A stretch of 64,000 nucleotides of DNA from Craspedostauros australis (taxonomy: Eukaryota > Bacillariophyta > Bacillariophyceae > Mastogloiales > Achnanthaceae): the NCBI GenBank assembly GCA_026770025.1, contig JAMXDE010000003.1:2480001-2544000 (forward strand), given 5' to 3'. The position numbers and the translations under genes were made by a program. The number at the start of each line of letters is the position of its first letter. Positions within the stretch are counted from its first letter, which is position 1. Shown here in pieces: positions 12,671 to 22,705 of this stretch. The notes under the pieces were generated by a model. The model was given only the letters and a program-made list of their open reading frames with translations. It made no database searches and was not told the origin of the DNA.

Positions 12671-12804
12671 TATTGCTCTTCGGACAGGGATCAGTGCGTA
12701 CGTTGAGAGACAGCGTAGAAGCAACGATGGCAACATTCCACTCCTTTATTGTGGATAATCTGTATTGGCTGATACATTTCAAATTGAACCTACGCACCGT
12801 GCGC

Positions 12805-12823
12805 ACTCGTACTCGTACTCGTA
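12805..12823. repeat. ACTCGT tandem motif between convergent genes
   Basis: Three overlapping TACTCGTA/ACTCGT units sit in the 177-base spacer between the stop codons of two tail-to-tail genes. The same octamer recurs in other convergent spacers of this window. Confidence 0.6.
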
Positions 12824-12847
12824 ATTGCATACTTGTCGCGGATGGTC

Positions 12848-14080
12848 TCAAAAGTATCGTGCGACAAGTGTTCGCAGTGAGATTTCCACTAATTTGACAA
12901 GCTCCGGGTCTTGGCTGACCTGTTGCCAATCCAGGTGAACCAGCGCAAGGCACTGCGACGAAGTCTTGAGCACCTTGACAGATCCCTGTCGCACTGTGTC
13001 CTTGGCCCCTCCTTGCAATCTGGCAACCAAGAGACAAGCAGATCCGTATTTCTTACCTCCACCATACGAAGTGTCGTCAGCGGTGTACACGCCATCGCCA
13101 AGCGCGCTCCCGTTGAAATGCGCTGTGATGTTGCGTTGCGTGCGTTCCTTTTTCGTGAGAAGGCCGTCCGTCCGTATGTGTGCCAGGTTGGTTGTGCTGG
13201 TGAAGTGGAATCCCAAATCAACGTGCACTGGCTCGTTCGCTGCTTTGAACTCCTCCCGTTTGTTCATGAAGGCTTCGGTGAGGAAGACCAGGTCGTCCTT
13301 GGCGAGGATGGACACAGCTGGTTCTTCCTGCCGACGATTCCACCTATGCCTGGCAATCAGCTTCTCCACCGTGCCCATGACGTCCATGACGAACTCCAAG
13401 GCCTTTCCTGGCAAGGTGCATGCCATTGTAGTTTCCTCCCTTTGCAACCGCGCCGCAACTTTCGATCGGTTCTCGGTATCAAACTCCTGCTGCAGAAGAC
13501 GGGCGATTTGCTCATCATTGCGCTCCGATTCCACTTCATGCCGCGATCGCTTTCTCAGCCGCTTTCGTCGCGTGCTGTTTCGGTGACACGAAGAGACCTG
13601 GCTTTGACGGTGTTGGTGGCGAGTCGTCTTGCATCCATCATTGTATTCAGTTTTCTTGTCGCCGTGGGTGTCACCATCGATGATGATCACGCAATCATCG
13701 TCGTCGTCGTCATCATCGTCCAGGATGCTGATGACGTTACGCCAAGGTGGCAACGAAGCAACAGAATTGTCCACCAACGCAACATCGTCGCGATCGTTTG
13801 TCGCATTCTGATTGTTGGCAACACCATTCCGCCCATGGCGTCGACATTGTCTGCCGTTGTCATGACCGTCACTGTTTCTGCCTCTCCTTTTGATATGGAT
13901 CTTCCTTCTCTTCGTGGGCAGGCGTATCTTTCTGCGAGCACGAGGGCGTCCAGAGCCCGCATCGAAATCGGGTCTTGTTGCCACATGCGCACTGGAAGTG
14001 GGCTCATCACAAACAGGCGATACGGTCGATGCTGATCCCGCACGTGGATTTGTCGGCATTGCCTTACCACCGCCTCCCAT
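12848..14080 (-). CDS. PARP-like ADP-ribosyltransferase domain protein (copy 1)
   Basis: The frame is open further upstream, but the start at 14080 (MGGGGKAMPTNPR) avoids a stretch that translates a GT microsatellite. It gives about 410 residues. Features in order are a basic, probably nuclear-localising region (RKIRLPTKRRKIHIKRRGR), a run of nine Asp, a short amphipathic DEQIARLLQQEFD motif, and a C-terminal catalytic-type domain at about residues 250-405. The domain carries His in LGFHFTSTT (about 290), Tyr in GDGVYTADDTSYGGG (about 329) and Gln in SSQCLAL where PARPs usually have Glu. This H-Y-Q pattern suggests mono-ADP-ribosyl transfer or an altered activity. It is convergent with the receptor kinase gene, only 177 bases apart. 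A paralogue lies at 30944-32692. Confidence 0.75.
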   Translation of the reverse strand: MGGGGKAMPTNPRAGSASTVSPVCDEPTSSAHVATRPDFDAGSGRPRARRKIRLPTKRRKIHIKRRGRNSDGHDNGRQCRRHGRNGVANNQNATNDRDDVALVDNSVASLPPWRNVISILDDDDDDDDDCVIIIDGDTHGDKKTEYNDGCKTTRHQHRQSQVSSCHRNSTRRKRLRKRSRHEVESERNDEQIARLLQQEFDTENRSKVAARLQREETTMACTLPGKALEFVMDVMGTVEKLIARHRWNRRQEEPAVSILAKDDLVFLTEAFMNKREEFKAANEPVHVDLGFHFTSTTNLAHIRTDGLLTKKERTQRNITAHFNGSALGDGVYTADDTSYGGGKKYGSACLLVARLQGGAKDTVRQGSVKVLKTSSQCLALVHLDWQQVSQDPELVKLVEISLRTLVARYF

Positions 14081-14130
14081 CCTGATGAATAAAGTCTGGC
14101 CTGGTACCTGCGTTGGCGTCTCTTGTGCGA

Positions 14131-14152
14131 GTGTGTGTGTGTGTGTGTGCGA
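14131..14152. repeat. GT dinucleotide microsatellite
   Basis: About ten GT units lie just 5' of the chosen start of PARP-like copy 1. On the minus strand they translate as a His-Thr run, which is why the start is placed downstream of them. Confidence 0.85.
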
Positions 14153-14351
14153 AGTGACAGAAAGAGGATTGAATGTAGGTACAAGTCCGTGCAAGGCGAT
14201 GTGGTGAATGCAGGCACCTGCGTCCAGAGTGTTTTTCCACGGATGTTGTGTTCTTGTCATTGCGAACACGCGACCATCGTTGGCACCAATTCTTCGCGAT
14301 TTTCAAATCCGATGAGCTCCAAATGGACTGAGTCGAACGAAAAGATACTAG

Positions 14352-14400
14352 CTGCACTCAATGTAAAACGGTGTCGCGATATCACTAGTTGTGGAGTTTT
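14352..14400 (+). repeat. Left arm of a long-range inverted repeat
   Basis: The sequence starting CTGCACTCAATGTAAAACGG matches the reverse complement of 30613-30663 over about 48 bases with two mismatches. The arms face each other across 16.3 kb of decayed and mobile DNA, as terminal inverted repeats would. No convincing target duplication is visible next to the arm. Confidence 0.85.
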
Positions 14401-17400
14401 GGTCCCTTGTTGCCACTGGTTTGCTTGCTTTTGGGAGAAACGGCGATTGTATATTTAGAGCTATTTCGTGTTTACTCTCAATGATCCGTCTTCTACGTCA
14501 CAGGGAACGGATTCCACGTCATGCAAAACGAGTCACAACAGAGGAAGAGACATCGTGTGACTCTTCCTCCACAAGACAACGTGATGACCGTGTGCAGCAA
14601 CAACAGAATGTGCCATGCCAGGACAGCCAACAACACTCCACGTTGACCAGTCTCACAATGGAAACCAGCAACATCCAATCGTCTCGGAATTCGACGAAGC
14701 GCATTGACGAGCTGTCCGACGCAGACGAAACAGTAGCAGCACAAGCCGCAACCGCTGATGTCTACAATGATGCAGACGATTCCAAATGCGAAGACACATC
14801 CTTCCTCACCATCGATCCAAAGGTCATCAATATCGTAAACGATGACGAGCTGGATACCGATGCAGCGAACAGCTGCGAACTGCCAGAGGGGATGGATGCC
14901 AACAGCATCCAAGAATCGACCATCGCCGACACGTTCTGTGGTTCCGCGAACTACACCGCCAACCATGGCAACACCCTGGCTGCATTCCACATTCCAGGCA
15001 ATTGTTGGGCAACGACGTCATCAAGTGCATGGATGTGGCGGATGAATGCCAAAATGTTGATCGGGCGCACTTCGTCGTGCAAAGCCAACTTCGAGTGGCG
15101 CACAGCGATCAGCCCATTCGAGAGGGTTACGTCCACTCCTCAGCCCCACACATGTACAACTTCATCACGGAGCTGTTTGACTTTCATCCCAACACTATGC
15201 TCAAGGTACTCAATGCAGGTTCCAGAACAGGATATCTGATGTGTCTCATGGTGTCCTTCTTTGGGCCTTGCTCGGCACAATATGGTAAGTGATGGTCGTG
15301 ATTTGTCGCTCTGCTATGACACGCTTTGAAATGATGTGAGCAGGTGGATCTTTCGCTCATGCACGTTGAATGTATGGGCCCATACCTGAATTCATTCTTT
15401 CTTCTTTCTCTTCCTGTCTGAGCAACATGTTGAGATGGTCCAGTTCTTGAGCTGCACACCTGCTAATCACACCGGACACTAGTTGTCATATGATCAGCAC
15501 CAAGGTCCCTTGTTGCACAACTATGATCCCATCGCTTCTCGCATCTAACTGTTTCTCGCCACGTCTCCTCCTCAATTCATAACACGTCCCCTACCTGGTG
15601 CTCCATTCCGCCACCAAATCAAATGCCATGCATTGAGCTTCAACAAGAGGTGGTTCAGCACTGCCACAAGTCATTGCAAAGATGGACGCCGAATAATCTT
15701 GGAGCGCAGAAGATTGATGACATTCATGTCATCCAGGCAATGCCCTGAAAATAGCCGCAGACAAAGGAGAGGCCCCATTTGTGTTTGACCGGATCTACAT
15801 TGGGCTGGCATCAATATCGCGTGCATATTGAAAATACAGAATCTCCTCAAACCAGACAGTATCTTGATCGCACCAGGTAGGTGCCATGCGGCGACGCTCA
15901 CGACAAACGCTCTGTTGATAATTGCCCACAACCTTCACCACCATCCGTTCACTCGTTCAAACCAGCACAGCCCTTCGACGGTCCATTGCTGTCAATTTGC
16001 AATGGGCCTGTTGCTCGTCACCCACTGTGCAATTATTGGAGATCATTTTGCTCTGTTGCTTGTGCAAAGCGAACAGTGGACTGCTATGCGCTGCGCCGCA
16101 ATGCCAACGCCAATTCACCACGATGTGATAGAATCTGACGTCTTGGTACCCACCCCTTGCTCTTCATCGTTGCATTGCAAATGAAAAACAAACGAACACA
16201 TACTTTCGCATCATCCGAATCGATGCAACAATTTGAGTGGATGATGAATTCATCATGGTGTCGCGGAGGGACAGCTGTGCGGATCCATTTTCGGTGATCT
16301 CGCCAAAGACTCAAGATTTCGCAAACACTGTTGAATCCTCAGTCCGTTTCAGCGGAATGGTGGAAGATGCCCATGGCACAAATGAAGTTGTCATCCTCAG
16401 TCGAATATGGAGCCGTCCTTGCCAGCCACTACCCTGATAGCTTCCGAGAGTCGTTCAAATATCTCATGATGTGTGCCAATGCCAACGTCGTGCAGCCAAT
16501 TGTGCCACAACCAGCACATCATGCCAACATTGTGGCTGCCCTCCCCAAGGTCTCGTGGATGGAAATCGCGTCCCACACACCCAAAGATTGTAAGTTGAGA
16601 TCCGGAGAGATTCCCAATTCTGTTTCAGATGCCACTGCCTTGCCATCGCTGAGATTGCCTTCATTGCGTGAAGTGGGGCGATTCGAGATGTCGACCGAAC
16701 TCCCATTCTATTTTCAAGATTTTGGCACTCTTCCATTCACTTCTTCAGTTGTGCCGCATGTTCCCTCGCTTTCCTTTCTCACAGATCTCCCATGACTCAA
16801 CTGCGCAACTGCACAACTCCCCTGCCATGGGTTCCAAACACCTCATACCGAGGTTGAGATCCTCAAGCGGAGACTGAAGGAAGCACAGCAGGAGGACCAT
16901 GAGGCCAATGAGGCCCGTCCAGCAGCCAAAGTGAGGTATTGTATGGTCGCGCAAGATTGGGATGTTCATCGACTGCTCGCTCGCGCTTCCAGTTCGCTTC
17001 ACGCTGAATCAGATCAAATCTCTCGCGACGAGGTCGCCAGCAAGGAACCATGTCGGATATTCTGGACTACTGAGAGGTGGATTCACTCTTCGCAGATCAA
17101 CGCATGATCATCTTGATGCCAGAACGTCCAACCGATCCAGAGATTACGACATCGACGCGGACTTTTGCGGAGAGGAGGAAGATGATGACATCAGTGATAA
17201 TGCGGGCAAACAAAATCTTTTGGGCGACATTGCCAATGTTGACATTGACGATGACGAAAGTCACGTTGAAAATGGAGATGGCAGAAGCTTGCAGGACGGA
17301 AGTGAGATGGATCAGGGATTCACATGAAATGATCATGAACGAAGTAAGCATGGAGGCCAACAACGACAACAGCGACAACAACAGCAGTGCCACGGAATTT

Positions 17401-17590
17401 TTCGATCCATGTGAGCACATGTCCAACGATGATCTTTTCACATCCGGGGCGCCGATCAGCACATCTCAGAAATTGCAGACACAAGAGCAGGTACAACAAG
17501 GCATGGCAGGTACCCCAAGCACGCTGAGATCCATTGCACATCGTCACCAAACAAGAGCGTCGTCGTTCTGCGGAGAGAATGGATGAGGAG
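14391..17590 (+). pseudogene. Pseudogene of a PCMT-like (protein-L-isoaspartate methyltransferase domain) protein
   Basis: Pieces of one multi-exon gene can be followed in order but not in one frame. They are an acidic N-terminal part (14659-14995), a methyltransferase segment with VDRAHFV, SSAPHMYNFITELFDF and NAGSRTGYLMCL (14997-15285, ending at a GTAAGT donor), a middle segment with GNALKIAADKGEAPFVFDRI, then LLKPDSILIAPG (about 15840), then HYPDSFRESFKYLMMCANAN and ALPKVSWMEIASHTPKD (16420-16588, GTAAGT donor), and a charged C-terminal part with TEVEILKRRLKEAQQ (from about 16847). Frame breaks lie near 14995, 15738, 15822 and 16425, more than introns can explain. Intact PCMTs repair isoaspartate using S-adenosylmethionine. 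In the glycine-rich motif the usual DxGSGTG reads NAGSRTG, so even this motif is altered. Confidence 0.72.
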
Positions 17591-17999
17591 AATTCCACTT
17601 CCCTGCCGCACACACATGTGTGTGTGTACTCGCACGAACACATGCTGGCACACAAACACTGAAGAACAGACGGAGGACAGAAAGGCCAACAACAAGAAGA
17701 TATCTCGATCACATCGCATCACCACATGTCGATGTGATCCGGAAGCGCCATCAAGATAATGAATTAAGAGTACATCTTTACACGTTACAATACGGTCGTG
17801 GAACAATCGTTTGCATCCTGTGCTGCGCTGCGCCGCGCCTTGCCAGTTGTGCGTTCTCGTACTTCCATGTGCTAGTATAGTATAATATGGTACCTTCGCC
17901 CATGACTTCAAGGGAGCATATCCAAAGATGAACCACACGACCTGACTGCAGTCTCAACCACTCCGTCCAGACGTTCATACGAGTGCACTTGCGTTCTCG

Positions 18000-18329
18000 T
18001 TGTTCAACTCGTCGAGTATTCTAAACTTGTCCTGTCCGAGGCCAGCTCATCGAGGAAACGGTATGTGCGAACTAAAACGAAGACTCAGTGATGCCATGCT
18101 TGGCTACCTGGAACGTCTGTGTCTTCAGGAGGGGGCGTCCTGCATCTCCGTCTTCAGCACGCAGACGACGGAATGGTTCATTGAATGTGGACTTGACGAG
18201 GTCGATGTCAGCTGGCTGTCACCCAGCCATCACACCGCGTACGATACCAAGCGCAACAACATGATTTGCCTGAAGAAGATCACCAACGTTCATCATCTGG
18301 ATGCCTCCGAACTGTGGTGGAATAGATAG
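18000..18329 (+). pseudogene. C-terminal fragment of N-acetylglutamate synthase (GNAT domain)
   Basis: From about 18087 the frame reads like the C-terminal end of bacterial-type amino-acid N-acetyltransferases: DAMLGYLERLCLQEGA, then ISVFSTQTTEWFIECGLDEV, then SPSHHTAYDTKRNNMICLKKI and a stop at 18327-18329. That enzyme makes N-acetylglutamate from acetyl-CoA and glutamate at the start of arginine synthesis. Only about 80 residues are present. The amino-acid kinase-like domain and the acetyl-CoA-binding part of the GNAT fold are missing, and nothing upstream supplies them. It lies inside the block bracketed by the inverted repeat, after another broken gene, so I read it as a captured or stranded gene end. 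A 109-residue peptide from the ATG at 18000 is possible but unlikely to be an active enzyme. Confidence 0.7.
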
Positions 18330-19076
18330 ATTACACAAGAAAGGTACAGCAGGTGCAATGGGCACAATACATAGTCGCATGTAACGTATTATAGGAGCTG
18401 CACTAGCACATCACAACATAGCATAGTATAGCATACGAGCATTGTATGGTGTGTATTCGTTGCGCTCTACTCTGCTCTGCTCTACCAATACATGACGATT
18501 GTGCCAGTGGCCATGCCGCTGACAGGGCACGAGCAGAGATGAATGATCACAGGATGCATCGTTGGTGCTCCAGTGACGAGTACAGACACGTGGACTTGAT
18601 GGCAGCAAAGATCGCGAGGGTTGCACATTTGTGATGAAAAGGAAGTGGAGTACTGGCATGGTACGATGTGGTACAGATGTACGAGTGCGGTACCAACAAA
18701 GAGGAGCCTTTGCCATTCGATTGGTTTGTGCAACACACACCGATTGTGCTGGCGCTCCGATCGACGCAGTTGAGGCCTTGGAGCGTATTTTGTGTGTGGT
18801 TCGGCTGGAATTTTTCCGACCAGAGTGGAACGACACAACGTGACGGCTTCACAACGCGATGGCTCCACGACGCACACCATTCACGACACAAAAATAACGG
18901 TCTGCGTCACAAAATCACATCACTCATCACAAAACACAAAACACAAAACACAAAACAAACATCACACACCACACATCACATCACAATTCTCCATGCCATC
19001 AAGCAGACGATGTGCACACAGGCACTCCAATCACAGGTGTGCCTATAACATATACTACTACTACTTCGATTTGCAG
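18330..19076. other. Spacer with CA/CAAAA simple repeats
   Basis: Between the synthase fragment and the transposase stop there is A/C-rich simple sequence at about 18920-18985, built from CACAAAA units and CACATCA units. It may be the 3' end of the mariner-like element. No terminal inverted repeat of that element was found and no gene is supported. Confidence 0.5.
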
Positions 19077-21626
19077 CTACACCTCTGCTGTGTTGGTATC
19101 CTTCCCTGCTTTGCTGTGATGCTCGTCCTTGCCAGCGAACATGGCCACGTCGAATGTGTTCATGGCGGGTGCTGCTTTGGCTTTGCTATTGCTGTTGCGA
19201 GGCTCAATGATCTCGGCTTTGCTCTTTCTGGGTGTCTTCTTCTTCTTGCCTTTCTTCTGGTGTTCAGCCTCCTCATTGGCTTTGGTGGTCGTGACGATTT
19301 GCTCCTCCAGCAACGGAATGAGGCTGCTGGTTGTTGGTAGGTTCGTTTTCAGGCACTGCAGTCCACTCACAGCCATCACCTTGAGGGCATCATTGTACAT
19401 ACCTTTCATGTCGGGCTTGGCATATTTGAAGCCAGCTGATTTGTCTTTCTTGCCTGTTGCAGTTGGTTTCTTCGTGGTCGTGTTGGTTGCCTCATCATCA
19501 TCCTCCTCCAACGCGAAGTCCATGTGAGACACAGTCACACCGATCTCGTTGCCGTCCTTGTCAGTTTCAGTGAACGTTTGTTTCCGCACATTCATGCTCA
19601 GTCCCTTGCGCTCCGTCACAAATTCGTCACCTCCTTCCGCAGCACAAATTGCGTAGGCGATCTGATGGTGACGAACATACGCACGCGCCAGCTTGTCCAG
19701 CCCAAATTGCTCCCAACAGGTTTTGCAAGCTTCCCACAACGCATCAGTGGTGAACATGCGACTCCCGTGGTGCTTACCTTGATGTGCTGACACGTGTTTC
19801 GACATCGCTGGGAATATCGCATCGTCTTTCACGTTCGTGATGGGAGAATTCGATGGTTGAAATCGTAGATGCCATCCGCGACTGTCGAACTCCTTGTTGA
19901 TGAACCTGAGTAGTTCCGTGTCTCTGTGTGGCCCTGCGCCATCCATCTGGTACCGAATCACCACGTTCTTGCCCGTTTCGTCCCTGATTTTGTTGGCGAG
20001 CGAATCCAGTGCGGGGAGTTCTTTTTCGCGGAAGAATTTCTTGAGGCTGTATTTCGGCTTGGGCTTATCAAGACGACCATCTGTTTCCTTGCTGCCTGTG
20101 ATCTCCAGTGCTTGGAAGTACAGTTCATCCTTCACACGAGAGATTTTGTTGGGATCAGGAAGGTGCTTGTACTTGGTTGGCGAGACCCAAGTTCGCTGGT
20201 ACGTATTCTTCTGCGCTGGGACCATGCGCCCAACACGTTCAAAGCTGACCCGATACGCCTTTCCTCCTTTCGCAAAACAGTTATTTGTTGGGGCGAACGC
20301 TGTTGATGCAATCGCCATGGTCTTTTCGATGTGGCACTTGTGGTGCACAGCATGGTCAACAGGCTTAACTCCCATCTGGGGCACATGTTTGAGGTTGCGC
20401 CGAGCGACAATAGAGTAGAACCACTTTTCGTCCATGTGGACAACAACAACTTGCGTTTTCAGGAACAGCTCCGCTGATTCCCAGAACACACAGAAGTCCT
20501 TGGCCCACCTGTCGCGCTTCACCTTGATGTCACCCTTGATCTTGGGGAGCATCGTTGTAGAACGGTAGTTGCTGCCCTCCAATCCCATCACGTATGTTCG
20601 AATGGTGTTCGCGCAAACGCATTGGACATTGCCCCTTCCTGCTAGTTCGCGTGCAATATCGTCCCACGAGATTGCGCCATTGCATCGTTGCAACACATCC
20701 TGGAGCTCAAATTGCAGGAACGGACCACGCTCCAACCACGAATCAGACAGGGATTTTGCGGATGCCAGCTCTTCAGGAGAAGCAGAGGCATAGGCATAAG
20801 AGATGTCTTCAGGCGGCAACCGTTGTTGTGGATGTTTGAGCTGCAGTTGTTTCGCGAAGATGGCACGCGGCGTGAAGTATTGCTTTTGCTTCTTGGGGCA
20901 GGTGAAGATGGTGCTGCCTGCATCACTGCGCTTCTTCCGTTCCAGCTTGTTCTTTTGGAATTTCTTGATGTTGCTTGCAACAGTGGTGGCACCAATATCC
21001 CAAGCATGGGCGATCAATTTCGTGTTGGCTGGGATCGCACCCAAGTTGAAGTAGAGAACGATGTAGTTGTGCTTGTCTTGCGTATCAAGTTGTTTCTTTC
21101 TATTGGTGGGCTTAGTGTTGCTACGCCCTCCATCCTTTCGCAACCATCCTTTTGTTTTCGCGCCTTTCTTCATCTGCTTCGTGAGACAGTAGATTGCTGT
21201 TTCCTTCTGCCGGCATGAGACCTCGAGAAAAGCAGCGATGCTGGCTTCTTGCGATTCCGTGGTAGTTGGGGATGGTGTGGGGGGCTTAGCCTTGTTGTTG
21301 ACACGCGTAACAGCGACGGAGTGATGCTGGGGAGAAAGGAGGGAAGGCTTAGCAAGGCCACCAGCAGTGCGAGTCCGCGCGAAGGTAGCGAGGCTGTGTG
21401 GCGCGCACAGATCCTCACGAACAACGTACATTCGGCTCTGCCCCATCACTGGGGTCACCATGACCATTGCCACCTCTCCTGGTGCAAGGGGCCCATCGCG
21501 TTTGACTGTAGCACCATCCGTGGTCTGCTTCATTGCAAACTCAACATGACATACGCCCAGGTCACGGATCCTGTCATTTGAGTCCGTGTGAGGTGCCACC
21601 TTCACACAATCACCAGCGCGCAGCAT
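19077..21626 (-). CDS. Mariner-like DDD transposase
   Basis: The first ATG in the frame is at 21626 and gives about 849 residues. The frame stays open another 45 codons upstream without an ATG, so the 5' end or an upstream exon may be lost. The catalytic core fits the Tc1/mariner superfamily: first Asp in VVHMDEKWFYS (about residue 398), second in QMDGAGPH (about 561), third in SPITNVKDD (about 601). That leaves about 38 residues between the last two acidic positions, or 39 if the second Asp of the pair counts, as in plant-type mariner elements (DD39D). The N-terminal half has a helix-turn-helix-like stretch (ISWDDIARELAGRGNVQCV). The C-terminal tail is Lys- and Asp-rich, with KKGKKKKTPRKSK as a probable nuclear signal. 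The core frame has no internal stops, so it may be recent or still functional. No terminal inverted repeats were identified. Confidence 0.85.
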   Translation of the reverse strand: MLRAGDCVKVAPHTDSNDRIRDLGVCHVEFAMKQTTDGATVKRDGPLAPGEVAMVMVTPVMGQSRMYVVREDLCAPHSLATFARTRTAGGLAKPSLLSPQHHSVAVTRVNNKAKPPTPSPTTTESQEASIAAFLEVSCRQKETAIYCLTKQMKKGAKTKGWLRKDGGRSNTKPTNRKKQLDTQDKHNYIVLYFNLGAIPANTKLIAHAWDIGATTVASNIKKFQKNKLERKKRSDAGSTIFTCPKKQKQYFTPRAIFAKQLQLKHPQQRLPPEDISYAYASASPEELASAKSLSDSWLERGPFLQFELQDVLQRCNGAISWDDIARELAGRGNVQCVCANTIRTYVMGLEGSNYRSTTMLPKIKGDIKVKRDRWAKDFCVFWESAELFLKTQVVVVHMDEKWFYSIVARRNLKHVPQMGVKPVDHAVHHKCHIEKTMAIASTAFAPTNNCFAKGGKAYRVSFERVGRMVPAQKNTYQRTWVSPTKYKHLPDPNKISRVKDELYFQALEITGSKETDGRLDKPKPKYSLKKFFREKELPALDSLANKIRDETGKNVVIRYQMDGAGPHRDTELLRFINKEFDSRGWHLRFQPSNSPITNVKDDAIFPAMSKHVSAHQGKHHGSRMFTTDALWEACKTCWEQFGLDKLARAYVRHHQIAYAICAAEGGDEFVTERKGLSMNVRKQTFTETDKDGNEIGVTVSHMDFALEEDDDEATNTTTKKPTATGKKDKSAGFKYAKPDMKGMYNDALKVMAVSGLQCLKTNLPTTSSLIPLLEEQIVTTTKANEEAEHQKKGKKKKTPRKSKAEIIEPRNSNSKAKAAPAMNTFDVAMFAGKDEHHSKAGKDTNTAEV

Positions 21627-21834
21627 GTTTGCAAGGTGAAGAGGACAGTGATTGCGGGATGATACAACTATGTCCAATGTGGGTGAAGGTTGATAGAACT
21701 GTGTTATTGTGTGTGCTTGTTTGAAGTGATGGTTTACAAAGTTAAGTTTGTTGAGATTATGAGCTCATCAATAAGAGCTCATCATCTTCCTGTTTTCTAC
21801 TTCTTGGCTCCACTAATGGTGCTATTCACCATTG

Positions 21835-21839
21835 TCCAT
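21835..21839 (+). repeat. Target site duplication, left copy (TCCAT)
   Basis: TCCAT directly precedes the left LTR and is repeated directly after the right LTR at 28655-28659. A 5-base duplication is the size expected for Copia-type integrases. Confidence 0.9.
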
Positions 21840-22372
21840 TATTAGCACAACGCTTTATTCACCTGACTCGTTTTCTGATTAGTCTGTCCTTGTATGTGCT
21901 GAAACGATGCTTTACTCCGACACATGATTTTCGGCATAAGAGGGACACACTAGGGAGAACATCAGAGATTCGGTCTGGCCACCACCCGGCAAACATGTGA
22001 TGTCCAATTTGACCTGATATACTTCCCAACTAAACCTGAAATGACAACACACTCGATGACCTCAAGCATCATCAATGGAATGTGGAATCGACAGAGCCAT
22101 GGAACGGTGATGAGTGACGTCGACACAGAAGACATCATCGCCACATCATGGGTCATCTCCACATCAGAACAAGATCGGATTCGAGGTGCAATGACTGAGA
22201 GCTGACCTTGAAGACAGCAACATGAGATACAACTCAATGAAGATAACATAAGACCAGAAGTCACTCAACCCAAACAGTGTCTTCACTCATCAGCTTGTCA
22301 CCCTCGTCCTGAAAGACTTGATCTCTCTTGAAGGACTCGTGTGATTTCGCTGTGTACGATAACGTGATAACA
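21840..22372 (+). repeat. Left LTR of Copia element
   Basis: It matches 28122-28654 without a visible difference. It begins TATTAGCACAACGC and ends GTGATAACA. It should contain the promoter and RNA start of the element. Confidence 0.95.
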
Positions 22373-22530
22373 GATTAACAGTCGCAAGCACTACGTCCTG
22401 ACCTGACTGAGTGAACCCCCTCCAAACCACCGAGCTGATCCCATCAGCAACGAACTGATTGCATCACGTGACGACGTGAAGCAAGAACCGAACAAGAACA
22501 AGAGCCTTCCAAGGCAGCGCACATGAACAT

Positions 22531-22685
22531 ACCGAGCACAGCGTATCCGCTTCTCCGTACCGAACCGAACAACAACAAGAGCCATCAAAGGCATCGCAAA
22601 CGAACTCACCGAGCACAGCGTATCCGCTTCTCCGTGACGAACCGAGCAACCGAACACACCGAGCACAGCGTATCCGCTTCTCCGT
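22531..22685 (+). repeat. Triplicated 28-base unit in the element's leader
   Basis: A 28-base unit beginning ACCGAGCACAGCGTATCCGC occurs at 22531-22558, 22608-22635 and 22658-22685, just before the gag-pol ATG at 22706. Sequence around the first two copies (AACAAGAGCC and AGGCA nearby) is also partly repeated, so the leader grew by duplication. Confidence 0.9.
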
Positions 22686-22705
22686 GACGAACCGAACCGA
22701 ACAAG

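Noticed and set aside
12911-14035. 374-codon open frame on the plus strand opposite PARP-like copy 1
   Set aside because: It is antisense to a frame with clear domain motifs, has no recognisable domain, and its composition fits a shadow of the acidic, repeat-rich minus-strand gene.
840-18985. Shared TGTTTTGTG-type repeats near 850-902 and CACAAAA repeats near 18920-18985 as ends of one transposon family
   Set aside because: They are simple sequence in opposite orientation with no shared unique bases around them.
21962-22264. 100-codon minus-strand frame in the left LTR (and its twin at 28244-28546)
   Set aside because: It is within LTR sequence, duplicated only because the LTRs are, and resembles no protein.
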